Source: Sanguinoderma infundibulare (lineage: Eukaryota; Basidiomycota; Agaricomycetes; Polyporales; Polyporaceae). Taken from it: a stretch of DNA of 64,000 nt. Positions 47,619 through 57,316 of the stretch are shown in pieces. The position numbers and the translations under genes were made by a program. The DNA is taken from the NCBI GenBank assembly GCA_032821775.1, contig JAVLRN010000002.1, forward strand, positions 4,402,001 through 4,466,000, read 5' to 3'. The notes below the pieces were generated by a model. That model was not told where the DNA came from. It was given only the letters and a program-made list of their open reading frames with translations, and did no database searches. Each line of letters begins with the position of its first letter. The stretch's first letter is position 1.

Positions 47619-49943
47619 ATGCGCGTGATACCTCTCCTTCGTAGTCTCAGCCGCATCCAGCCCCAACCTATCCTTCGTCGTTGCACTGCTCCCCTGAACC
47701 TGAACCGTCTCCAGCCCAAACCTATCCTTCGATCATTCGCAACGCACCATGGGGGCGACAGACAGCAACTGCCTGTCAGGAAGATCCAGAAGAAGGCCCT
47801 GATCATCGGTATTCAATACGGCGATACGAATCAGAAACTCATCAATCCCCACGCCGATGCAAAGCTTTGGAGGGATCTTCTGACGCGTGCGTGTCCCGAT
47901 TGTCATACTTCGCCTCACGTCGAATCTCACGAGGTGTTACATGATCTCTTCTTGCAGGCCAGTATGGCTTTGACGAGAAGAACATCGTCATGATGCTTGA
48001 TGATGGAGACAATCCCAGCCTTATGCCTACCAAGGAGAACATCGTAAGTTCCTGTAAATTGACCGTGTGACGAAACGATCATGACTTCATGTCGGTCAGT
48101 TGCGCGAGATCGCAAACTTAGTCGGAGGGGTCGATTTTGGGGACGAGTTGGTGTTTTACTGTAAGTTGATTTTCGACGTCCACTCTTGATTGCTAGTGCT
48201 GACACCAATGTCATGCTAGACTCCGGACACACGGGTCAATCCCCAACGGACGATCCCAATGAAGACGATGGCCTCAACGAATGTAATTGCTCGCTCCTCA
48301 TCCGCTTTCAGTTATTTGTGTGCTCATTCCTTTTGATAGACCTGATCCCGGTGGATGAGGAACCCATCGTCGACAATGTGAGGGTCAATCACCGCCTTTC
48401 GTACCCTACCGTGCTTAAAGCGAGTCTGTAATCTAGGATCTTCGGACGTCGCTCGTCGATGAGCTGCCCATCGGATCCAAACTCACTGCGATCTTCGACT
48501 CGTGCCATTCCGGAACGCTTCTCGACTTGGACCATTACCTCTGCAACGAGATCTACCACCCGTTCATCTGTCGAGCCCCTAGCAAACAGAAATCGAGGTG
48601 GATGGATGTTCGTAAGTCATCATCTCGGCTCTTCTCCCGGTCTCTGCTCACATGGTCCAAATGAAACTTCAGGAAGGAAGAACGCGGCGCATGGTATGGC
48701 ATGGTGTTTGGAGTCTGGTAGACACTGCTGATATGCGGTTACATTCCGTTTGATAGACATGTCCGACTGGGCCGTTGATGAGAACGCTGTCCTCGTTCCG
48801 GCTGCGGCAGGTTCGTACCCTTCTCTTCGCTGGGAACCTAAGCCTTACCGATGATGTCCGCGACATTGTAGGACGTCCCGGTAGCAAGGAAGGAACGAGG
48901 ATCCATCAGCGTCTGCGCGAGTCCTCAGAGAAGGTCTCCTGCATCGACACCGCCCTCACGCGGCTTCCCGATAGCGAGAACAAGCAGAGGCGCTTCCAAG
49001 TAGAGAAACGGGAGCACACGTCGACGCATGCGCCCGCGCGAGCGAACACAGAGCCGTCTTCGCCGGAGTCTGCACATGCTGGTGGTAACGCGGCAAGGAC
49101 GGACACCCAACAGACGGAGCCGGTCAAACGAACGAGCGTTCAGATCCGGCAGACCAGCGCCCAGACCGAGAACCGGGCGGGAAAGACGAGGCGCACGACG
49201 ACCCGCCAGAACTCTCTGAACTCGGTCCTGAGCTTCGTGGGCCTCTGTCCTCGGACCGCTTCTCCCGAGCCTCTGGATGCACCGCCTTGTGCCGAGGGCG
49301 GATGTGTGGTGACTCGTGTGCCATTGGCATTGAGACCCGATGTCGTACGTGCGAGCCTTCTGAATCTCTGTGACGTAATTGGCAGCCTTGGTTGACTGAT
49401 TCCGTCCGCAGACCTCTCTGGCGGCGTGTCACGATCCGCAGGAAGCCTACGATGGGCGTGATGGCCAGTCGATGACCAAGGTTAGTTGAACTGTGGCTTG
49501 TGAGTCAGTACCGTGCGCTCATTGTGTATGTAATGCCCATGACAGATCCTTGTCGAGATACTCGGTATGTTTCGCCTGATATCCATCGAGACCTAACACG
49601 TCCTCAGACATCGTGGAACAGACAAGGACCCTCACCCGACGTACGCCACCCTAGTGCGCGCGCTCGCGTATGCCCTGTCTTCCGAGATCTTTCTGTTGAT
49701 TTTGACTGATCGGAAGTCTTTGCAGGGACAAGTCCTGTCGCCGCGTCAAAGACATTCAGAAGTGGAATACCAAACGCAAAGCGTTGAATGCGAAGCGGAA
49801 ACCCGAGAAGAAGAGACGGGTTTTGAACCACGTCGATTGGTCCGTCCCACAGGTAAGCACGGACGCCCTAGCCTGTCTGACCCCTCTGAATCCCTCGCTC
49901 ATTTATGCCCTCGCAGCTGGGAAGTTTAATGCCAGGGGTATGA
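47619..49943 (+). CDS. caspase-domain (metacaspase-like, peptidase C14) protein, 14 exons
   Basis: Exons: 47619-47886, 47958-48043, 48100-48160, 48220-48282, 48340-48377, 48437-48611, 48673-48693, 48757-48810, 48872-49344, 49412-49480, 49546-49564, 49622-49667, 49726-49852 and 49917-49943; all phases fit and give about 508 residues. The caspase core has KALIIGIQYGD, NIVMMLDDGD, a catalytic histidine in VFYYSGHTGQ (H142) and a catalytic cysteine in IFDSCHSGTLLDLDHY (C195). The glycine usually after the histidine is threonine. Exon 9 inserts a ~150-residue Thr/Arg/Gln-rich disordered segment before SLAACHDPQEAYDG. The tail (DKDPHPTYATL, VPQLGSLMPGV) matches the family. The first ~45 residues are arginine-rich without acids and end RSFATHH, which could be a mitochondrial presequence (inference). 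Intron positions match the paralogue at 25.5 kb. Confidence 0.87.
47657..47731 (+). repeat. direct repeat coding QPxPILR twice
   Basis: A ~20-base unit (CAGCCC(C/A)AACCTATCCTTCG) occurs at about 47657-47676 and 47712-47731, inside the first exon of the caspase gene. It duplicates a basic segment of the N-terminal leader (IQPQPILRR and LQPKPILRS). Confidence 0.8.
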
Positions 49944-50575
49944 TGTGATGTGCCTTGGACTGTGTGGCTCGTTGCTGAGCGACCATCCGCAGGTGTTGAA
50001 CTGTCGCTTCATGAAGAGAGATACCCCCAAATAATGATACCCACCTCCCCTACCCTATGAAATGCTCTACTATCGCTCCAGGGTCCAATGCACGCCTAAT
50101 GAACCCTTTCGCTCACTTTCCTAGTACATGATCACTTGCTCTCTTTCCTTGCAATCTTCCATATGCTCATTTACAAGCTATCACTACAACTTCATCTTGC
50201 TCTCGCAATGCCTCGTATACCCACAATACTGTCTCGTACACTTTTCCCTCTATGCTCAGCTATCACACAAGCTCTCCATGTCATCCTCATCGCTCTGTCT
50301 ACGCACACTTTCGCTAATGCACATACTTCCTGCGTGAATTGTCTCGGTTCGTGATTAAGCCAGAACACCGAGCCATCGCTTGAAGGTCGGCATCTCGACG
50401 ACCCCGGGTCCCACGCTCATAACCAGTAGCAGTTCTTGTTTCTAAAAGGATTCACGATCTGTGGGCTAACTCTGCGATCGATGACATCGGAGAGTGGCAT
50501 AATACAGCGTGCGCTTGCGCGCAAGACAGGGAATGAACACCACACGGGACAACAAACAACACCAACGGACACGCA
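49944..50575. other. convergent intergenic region
   Basis: The 3' ends of the plus-strand caspase gene and the minus-strand BUB3 gene face each other across 632 bases. The sequence is A/T-richer than its neighbours and pyrimidine-rich around 50100-50340. No coding exon was identified. Confidence 0.5.
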
Positions 50576-52110
50576 TTACCCGGTCCATCCCTTCGGCTAT
50601 AACGCATCCAACAGGTCAGCCCTCATCGCTCAACCCGCAGTACGAAAAGCACACCTCGTCCCCGACGTTCTTGATGAACACCGCTGGCCGCTCTGCCGTC
50701 TTCGCGCCCTCCTCGCCCTCCTCCCACGTGTAGCTGGCACCGACGGCGAACTTCGTCCCGTCGCTGTTGAACGCGATGGATGGCACGGGCGAGTGATACT
50801 TGGGGTACTGCCGCAGCCGCTTCTTAGACTTGTGGTCCCAGATCGACACTGTACCATCGGAGCCCGCGGACGCGAACGTGTTGTAGCTACTCGGTGTCAT
50901 GAAGCGTCAGGACCGGGAGCCCGAGCGCAGAGGAGAAGAGAGGTCGGAGAGGGTGAAGGCAGGAAAGGAAAGGAAGAGAGAGCAAGACTCACATGGGATG
51001 GAACGCGAGCGCGTTGACGGGCCATACGTGATCGACGTCGTCGATCGTCTGTCGATGGCACTTGAAGGCGTACTTCTTCTCCTGCGCTTGCGGACTTGGG
51101 TCAAAGTATTCCACCGCGATGCGGCCCTCTACGGAGCCTGTCGCGTAGCCTACAAACACCAAACACCGCCCGTAAGCACACATGAGCACGATCCGCACAG
51201 TACCGAATCGCAGCAGGCTGGCGCGCAGGCCGGGGGTGGGGGTAGAAGAGGGGGGAGGAACACACCTTGCCCATCCTAAACTTTAAGCTGCTCTCCCTCG
51301 TCTGCGCGGGTGCGTCCATTTTGCGGAGGTCATAGATATGGAAGAGTCGGCTAGCCATCGGAACGACGAGGATGTGATTCACGAGGTCCATGTTGTACAC
51401 CCGCGCGGGTAGCTCGTGCGAGGACTGTTGTTGATTGGATGCGCGTGGGTCCCAGAACCGCACCGTTCGATTCCACGAGCCGGTGACGAGGACATCTGCG
51501 CGAAAAGGAAGAGGACATCGACACATAAGACGCAGGAACGAGGGTAAGAAAAATGTCACTCACTTTGGTCTCGCCAATAGTTCATGCTTGAGATGGCGTC
51601 GGAGTGCTGACCGAGATGGTTGATTCTTCGGTCTCGAGGTCCAATCTGCACAAACGAGGACTCGGTTGGGACAAGAAATGACACATGGAAGTGAGGACTC
51701 ACTCTCGGACCGAAGTATCAAGCCCTCCACTGAAGCCATGGGTCGCGTCGGAGAAGCAGCACGCCAAGACGGCGGTTCGATGGTCGTACTTGGACTTTTG
51801 CTCGTTCGTTGCAATATCATAGAAGCGCACGGTCTAAGAAGAGGGGGATTGTAAGCGCACCATTCCTGCCGCCAGTGCCAACCCGAATCCTTCCTCCTTT
51901 CTCCGCCGCCAGAGCAGAGCTAGATGAACGTGACGTACCGTGTCCCATGAAGAGGTCAACAGATGCGAGGGGTTCGTCGGTGAGAACCGAACGGAGGATA
52001 CGCTATCGAACGGAGGCGACGCGAGTTCGATTTGGTCTGCGACAGTGCAATATGTTCAGTTCGCCGGCAACTGACCCCTTAGAACACAGCACTTGAAACG
52101 TACCAGACAT
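50576..52110 (-). pseudogene. BUB3: BUB3 spindle checkpoint WD40 protein, eight exons with two frame lesions
   Basis: Exons as read: 52110-52104 (7 bases), 52036-51939, 51833-51703, 51645-51564, 51495-51266, 51149-50993, 50886-50655 and 50596-50576. The translation follows Bub3 from end to end: [93 protein letters not shown] and a PKGWTG end. Bub3 carries Bub1/Mad3 to unattached kinetochores. Two breaks: exon 4 changes frame after ELDLETE (about 51625; one base missing) and reaches a stop; exon 5 lacks about 8-9 residues between SSLKF and DGQ (about 51275) and changes frame again. The net loss is a multiple of three, but the exons between are out of frame. A weak alternative donor near 51709 could avoid the first break only. 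Being essential in many eukaryotes, either the copy is dead or the assembly has errors. Confidence 0.8.
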
Positions 52111-52657
52111 CGGCCACCGTCCAGCACAAGAGCAGCGTCAAAAGAGGAACCAGGAGCAGAATGATTTGCACGAACTGGATGTGGGCATGCCGACCTGGAG
52201 TGCACAACGAGCGCAAAGGCCAAGTTCTCGCTTTTGGCGCCAGGGCCACTCCTTGTTTGGCCTCTTGTTTGTTCGTATTAGGATCAGAGGCTCTTGCCAA
52301 ACAACCATCCGCGATGCCTCCATTTTTGGCAGGCTCTAGCCTCGAGTCACTCGAACAGCCTCAACGCAGACGGATGGAATCCCCGTTGAAAGGAAGGCCA
52401 ATATGCAGTGTTCATAAATTCACACCCGTAGTGCACATTAAGTACATCAATTGTCCGGTAAGTATTCTTATACTAGAAGTACATATCCTTCGATCTACAA
52501 GTAATGTCTATCTGCCAGTAAACGTACGTATACATCATAATGCGGGACATTATTTTCCAGGGTATCTATATCTACAACACGTAAGACATATAACACAGCA
52601 CTCCAGCGTCATGGGGGCATCAGCGTCATCGCAGGGCCATCAGACATTGCTGCGAAC
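52111..52657. other. intergenic between BUB3 and DUF6699 gene
   Basis: Upstream region of BUB3 and 3' flank of the DUF6699 gene. No coding exon was recognised, although a plus-strand frame spans part of it. Confidence 0.5.
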
Positions 52658-53482
52658 CTATCGGACAGGAGCAAGCTGCACGACGAAAACCTCGCCCTGT
52701 CTCCTCCCGGGAGACAACTCCACGCTCCTCGCCGGGCGAATGCCAACGAACTGGCGCATCTTCCCGAGGTAATCGATCCGCCTCACGCCGTGCTGGACGT
52801 TCTTCTCGTGATTATCCGGGTCTTCCCGCAGCCTCTTCTTGAATGTCCGGCTCACCGACTCGCGGTGTGCCTGCTCGAGGCCGTCGAACTCGCGCGGCTC
52901 GACAGACGTCCGCAGCGCCTTGTACAGCCCGTACAACACGTCGCCGACTGTCAGGTACGGGAGCGGTGTCGCCGTCCAAACAGGGCGGTCGGCGGGGGTG
53001 ATCTCGATCTCCAGAGGGAGTCCGGGGAACGTGAGGACGATCCTTCGGAGCAGTAGGGGGCTGCCCTTCGCACTCGTACGGACTGCGCATCTCGCCAGGT
53101 CTTCATGCGAAAGCTCGCGCTTCGATGGTGATCCCGCGCTGCCCAGCTTGATAGCATTGGGATGCTCCATGACATCCCAGCGCAAAGGTGATGGATGGGA
53201 AGAGTATAGGGGGGCGGCCAATAGTGCATCGACGACGACGACGTCCTCCGGTGCTACAATGACGTGTGCGAGTTGGTTCTGCGGATACGGTACGGGCGGC
53301 GATAGATGCCGCTGCCAAGGTGGGTATTCAGCAGGCCAGAAGATCATAGGCTGCAGATGTACCGATGGTAGCTGCGGAGGGGTGGAAGGTCCTGGAGATG
53401 ACGAAGCGAAAGATGCAGTCGAGGACGCAGGGGAGGGTGTCCGCGGTGGGATGTTTGCGAAACGGACCTTCTTCGTCGTCAT
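52658..53482 (-). CDS. DUF6699 domain protein, single exon
   Basis: This is an intact frame of 274 residues. The N-terminus (MTTKKVRFANIPPRTPSPAS) is the clearest form of the basic V-x-F plus P-x-TP leader in the window. The domain has LRWDVMEHPN, RIVLTFPGLPLEIEITP, LTVGDVLYGLYKALRTSVEP, a charged helix, and VRRIDYLGKMRQFVGIRPA. It is closest to the 44-kb gene. No catalytic motif or known function. A TATA-like box lies about 130 bases upstream. Confidence 0.9.
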   Translation of the reverse strand: MTTKKVRFANIPPRTPSPASSTASFASSSPGPSTPPQLPSVHLQPMIFWPAEYPPWQRHLSPPVPYPQNQLAHVIVAPEDVVVVDALLAAPLYSSHPSPLRWDVMEHPNAIKLGSAGSPSKRELSHEDLARCAVRTSAKGSPLLLRRIVLTFPGLPLEIEITPADRPVWTATPLPYLTVGDVLYGLYKALRTSVEPREFDGLEQAHRESVSRTFKKRLREDPDNHEKNVQHGVRRIDYLGKMRQFVGIRPARSVELSPGRRQGEVFVVQLAPVR

Positions 53483-53610
53483 TGCGGAAAATGCACGAAT
53501 GGTCTTAGACGATATCGTTGGGTGTCACTACAGTCAAAGGGTAGAGAGGGGGGTGAGCGAGTGGTGGTCGGGAACAGAGAGGTAGGGAGAAGTAACCTGC
53601 CTTAACGAGG

Positions 53611-53618
53611 CTTATATA
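53611..53618 (-). promoter_or_regulatory. TATA box
   Basis: The minus strand reads TATATAAG about 130 bases upstream of the start codon at 53482. Confidence 0.55.
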
Positions 53619-55528
53619 GTTGAGTGACCGTGACCCCCCAGAACTTCCTTTCCTGGCTGCGCAGAAAAGAACACTGACTCGGGGTGCGACCACGTGTGTA
53701 CTGAACTATCTAGGGTTCCTGTGGAAGCCCCTTCGTGCTCACTAAACACCGCCAGCGTCGCGGAGAATCGCGCACCCCGTCGCTCGACTAAGTATATCTC
53801 CATAATCGGACAAGCACCAGCACTGCAAGCGACCGCGGCACCGCTCAGATCTACGAACCGCCACGCTTACGGAGAGCCATCCGAGCGACGTTTAACACAT
53901 CGAGTGCACAGATGTAGCTGGGGCGGGAGCCCAGTGCACGTCGGAACACGAGGTGCGCCGACGTGGGATGATGGCGACGCGCCGATGGCGTCAAAGTTGC
54001 TTTCCTAACAAGACACCGTCGCGACCACCCGCAGTCGTGGCTGTCGCACGATCCGCATCGCCCTGAACCACATCAAAGTACGGGATGACGTAGAACCCTG
54101 TGCAGATGGCGGGGTCCCCGCCCCGCGTCAAGTCCGAGTCGGAGAACCCAACCATATGCCACAGAAGCCCCCCCCCCCACCATTTCAAACGGTGGCACCT
54201 CTCAAGACATACTTTAGGGACTCACAAGGCGTTAGGCACCGGGTTCGACGGACCACCGCGTAATGCGCTCGACGACATCGGTTGCAACTGCGCGACTAAA
54301 ATGGCAAGTACCATATTGAGCTGACTTCGACTCTGTGCAGAGTATAGTCAGCTCGATTTCGGCCTGCAGAACACCAGAACTTCACCGCAGCATTAGTCTG
54401 ACATTCTGAATCCAACGATGGTGCTGTCTACGGCAGAACAAAGGGGAGGAAAATGGGCAGAGCGCGCTCTGCAGGACAACAGCATGCTGTGCTAGGCACA
54501 CGCCGCCCCCAATTTGGTAAGGTACCTGAATAACCTGCCAAAGGCGCCGACAAGAAAGCAAACCCCCCAGTCTTCCCCCTCGTTTGTCTTCAATCCATGT
54601 CGCGGGGCGGCCGGTATGATGCACTAATAAATGCGCTCAAATCTATCTGAATTAAAATAGAATCCGAATGACATGTTGCCCAACGTCTAGATCTCCCCGG
54701 CACTGGGCTGGCACCCAGCCCGAGCGGCGTACGATCATGATCATGATCAACAAGTGCCACCCTCTCTTCTCTGTCAGACGGCATCTATGAATTTAAACAC
54801 GTCCATGATAGAAGACAGATAAATATGACCACCCGACGACAGTAAAAATCGAACGACTCAGTCTATTAATGATCTCCCCTCTACTAGTGTTAGCCAACAT
54901 TGCCACCCTTAAACAGCAAGTCGTTCGTGTTTGTCAAGGGCAAGAAATTAAAGCAGAACGCATCCTACCGCTGGTCGAGCTGTCACTCACAACAGCATGG
55001 TAGAGCAGAGCAGGGGCGGCGGCGACATGACTCTCTCGAGGGTGACAAGAAGCCGTTCGAATGCGTGTTGTACCTCAGTTCAGACAATCCACCTTCTTTG
55101 ATGACAAGATCGTCGACAAGTCCCGTATCTGGCAACTACGAAGCAATCGCGGCCGGTTCCATATTTCCAACATCTGGGCAGGTGCACTGCTTCAGAAACA
55201 ACAGATGCAAGCACTGGAATCGGGTTATCATCAATTTTGCGTTAAAACGGACGTGACAGTATCGAAACGTATGCAAAGCATCAACCATAGGCAGGTCCAG
55301 CAGCGCCGCGCAGTCGGCTAGATAGTGCTAGTACTCTATCGAAAACCACCCACTTGACGAGAAGTTGCTGAAACTGTCTAATAACAGACCCCACACTTCG
55401 GCGACACAGGGCTACCCGTCCAACGCCGGGGCTCGGAGATCTGACCGAAGGTGGTTTTGAGAAAGTCAAGTTAACGTGAGATGATGCTACTTCGAGTTGG
55501 CCACGGCAGCATTTCGTCCAGTGACGAC
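53619..55528. other. 1.9-kb gap without recognisable gene
   Basis: Only short frames were seen. A ten-base C run lies near 54168-54178 and a (GATCAT)n palindromic repeat at about 54733-54749. Confidence 0.5.
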
Positions 55529-56848
55529 CTAGTAGAGAGGAGGAGGCGGCCCGGACGGCGGGAGCGGCGCATGAGGCGGCGGCGGCGGCGGCGGCGGAGC
55601 AGCCTCGCGGATCGCGTGGGGACCAGGAGCGGGGGCAGGCGCAGGGACCGGGGCAGGCTTAGGGACAGTCGGCGGAGGAGGAGCGGGCTTGGGCTGTGGC
55701 GGAGGAGGAGCGGGTTTGGGCTGTGGCGCCGGAGGAGGAGCGGGCTTGGGCTGTTGCGGGGGAGGAGCGGGCTTGGGCTGTTGCGGGGGAGGCGCAGCCT
55801 CACGAGGACCATGAGGTGGCGGCGGGGAAGGTCTATGCGGGGGAGGAGGTCCCTGCGGGGGAGGAGGTCCCTGCGGAGGAGGAGGTCCATGCGGACCCGG
55901 CGGGCCCGGCGGGGGAGGAGCAGCTTCACGTGGACCGTGGGGACCCGGAGCAGGACCTGGGGCAGGACCCGGAGCAGGACCTGGGGCAGGACCCGGAGCA
56001 GGACCTGGGGCAGGACCCGGAGCAGGACCCGGAGCAGGACCTGGGGCAGGACCCGGAGCAGGACCCGGAGCAGGACCTGGGGCAGGACCCGGAGCAGGCG
56101 CGGGCTTGGGCGCAGGTGCTGGAACGACCGGCGGAGGAGGAGCGGGCTTGGGTTGCGGCGGGGACGGCTTAGGTTGCGGCGGGGGAGCAGCAGCCTCACG
56201 TGGACCGTGGGGACCGGGTGCCGGGGCGGGCGCGGGCGCGGGCGCTGGAGCAGGCCCAGGGATAACTGGGGGAGGAGGAGCTGGTTTGGGCTGTTGCGGA
56301 GGAGGAGCAGGCTTGGGCTGCGGCGGGGGAGGAGCCGCCTCACGAGGACCATGAGGAGGTGGCGGGGGGGAAGGTCTATGCGGGGGAGGAGGTCCCTGCG
56401 GGGGAGGTCCATGCGGACCCGGCGGGGGAGGAGCAGCTTCACGTGGACCGTGGGGACCCGGAGCGGGACCCGGAGCAGGACCTGGGGCAGGACCCGGAGC
56501 AGGTCCCGGAGCAGGCGCGGGCTTGGGCTTGGGCGCTGGAACGACCGGCGGAGGAGGAGCGGGCTTGGGTTGCGGCGGGGGAGGAGCCGCCTCACGAAGA
56601 GCATGAGGAGGCGGCAGAACAGGGGGCGGGGGGCCAGCAGGGCCCGGCGGGGGCGGCGGAGCGCGACCAACAACAGCGACATCCCGGGCACACGCAACGC
56701 TGCAAAAAAAGAACATCCGTGCATCAGCATTGGTATTTTCGATGAGCGAACACAACCCGGCCACTCACGAGTTGCTCGTGCAGACCGGAGCACCGTACCC
56801 GCCGACGGCGAGCGCGATGAGGGCGTACAAGATGGCAGCGGAACGCAT
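55529..56848 (-). CDS. secreted proline-rich repeat protein, two exons
   Basis: Exon 1 is 56848-56769 and exon 2 is 56699-55529. The 69-base intron starts GTGAGT and ends TTGCAG, giving about 416 residues. The start (MRSAAILYALIALAVGGYGA) is a typical signal peptide with likely cleavage after the GYGA region. The mature chain is almost wholly proline, alanine, glycine, glutamine and lysine, in blocks such as PPPPQPKPAPPP, HRPSPPPPHGP and (PAPG)n, punctuated by seven R-E-A-A spacers. Two cysteines lie near the mature N-terminus. It resembles wall or matrix proline-rich proteins in style, but no family is recognised. Tandem DNA repeats underlie it, so length probably varies. A strong TATA box precedes it. 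The opposite strand is also open over this region because of low complexity. Confidence 0.75.
55941..56097 (-). repeat. 12-base tandem repeat array (about 13 units)
   Basis: Alternating GGACCCGGAGCA and GGACCTGGGGCA units encode (PAPG)n on the minus strand. A shorter array of about five related units lies at 56455-56516. Confidence 0.85.
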
Positions 56849-56954
56849 CTTGGCTGTGTCCTGAGATCGAAGGTTGGTTTTTGAGGACGGTGGTGTCAGA
56901 AGCAGGTGGAGTGCAGCGACGAGCCGTTGAGGTTTGAACCAGCAAGTCGCTCAG

Positions 56955-56963
56955 CTTTTTATA
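56955..56963 (-). promoter_or_regulatory. TATA box
   Basis: The minus strand reads TATAAAAAG 107 bases upstream of the ATG at 56848 of the proline-rich protein gene. Confidence 0.6.
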
Positions 56964-57316
56964 CGCGAACATCGTCCGAGTCCAAGTATGCGAGTTCTTG
57001 CCATACGTCGTGACGGTACTCGACCATCATGGTACCGGTGTGTCACAGACGATGTGCGGCCCCGACGATTCCATCCCGCAGCACGATCTTCTGGTGTTCG
57101 ACGATGTGCGGCCCGCAGTAAACGCGTTTTAGAAGCGAGCCTGTGGGTGCAGCTAAAAGTAGAAGCAAGATTATTTTAGAATGTTTGGTCGTCAAGTAGG
57201 CAAACACCCGACTGAACGTACGTATTCAGACCATGGCTGCCAAGTACACATTTTTAGGATGTGAATAGTTGGCCTGTTGTACTATGAGTTCATATACGTA
57301 CTGTTGAACGGCCGCG
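56964..57316. other. short gap without recognisable gene
   Basis: Upstream region of the proline-rich gene and 3' flank of the damaged gene at 57.3 kb; nothing else seen. Confidence 0.5.

Noticed and set aside
55481..56884. 467-codon plus-strand frame, rich in arginine and glycine
   Set aside because: Antisense to the proline-rich gene, which has a signal peptide, a good intron and a TATA box on the minus strand; the plus frame is a by-product of the repeats.
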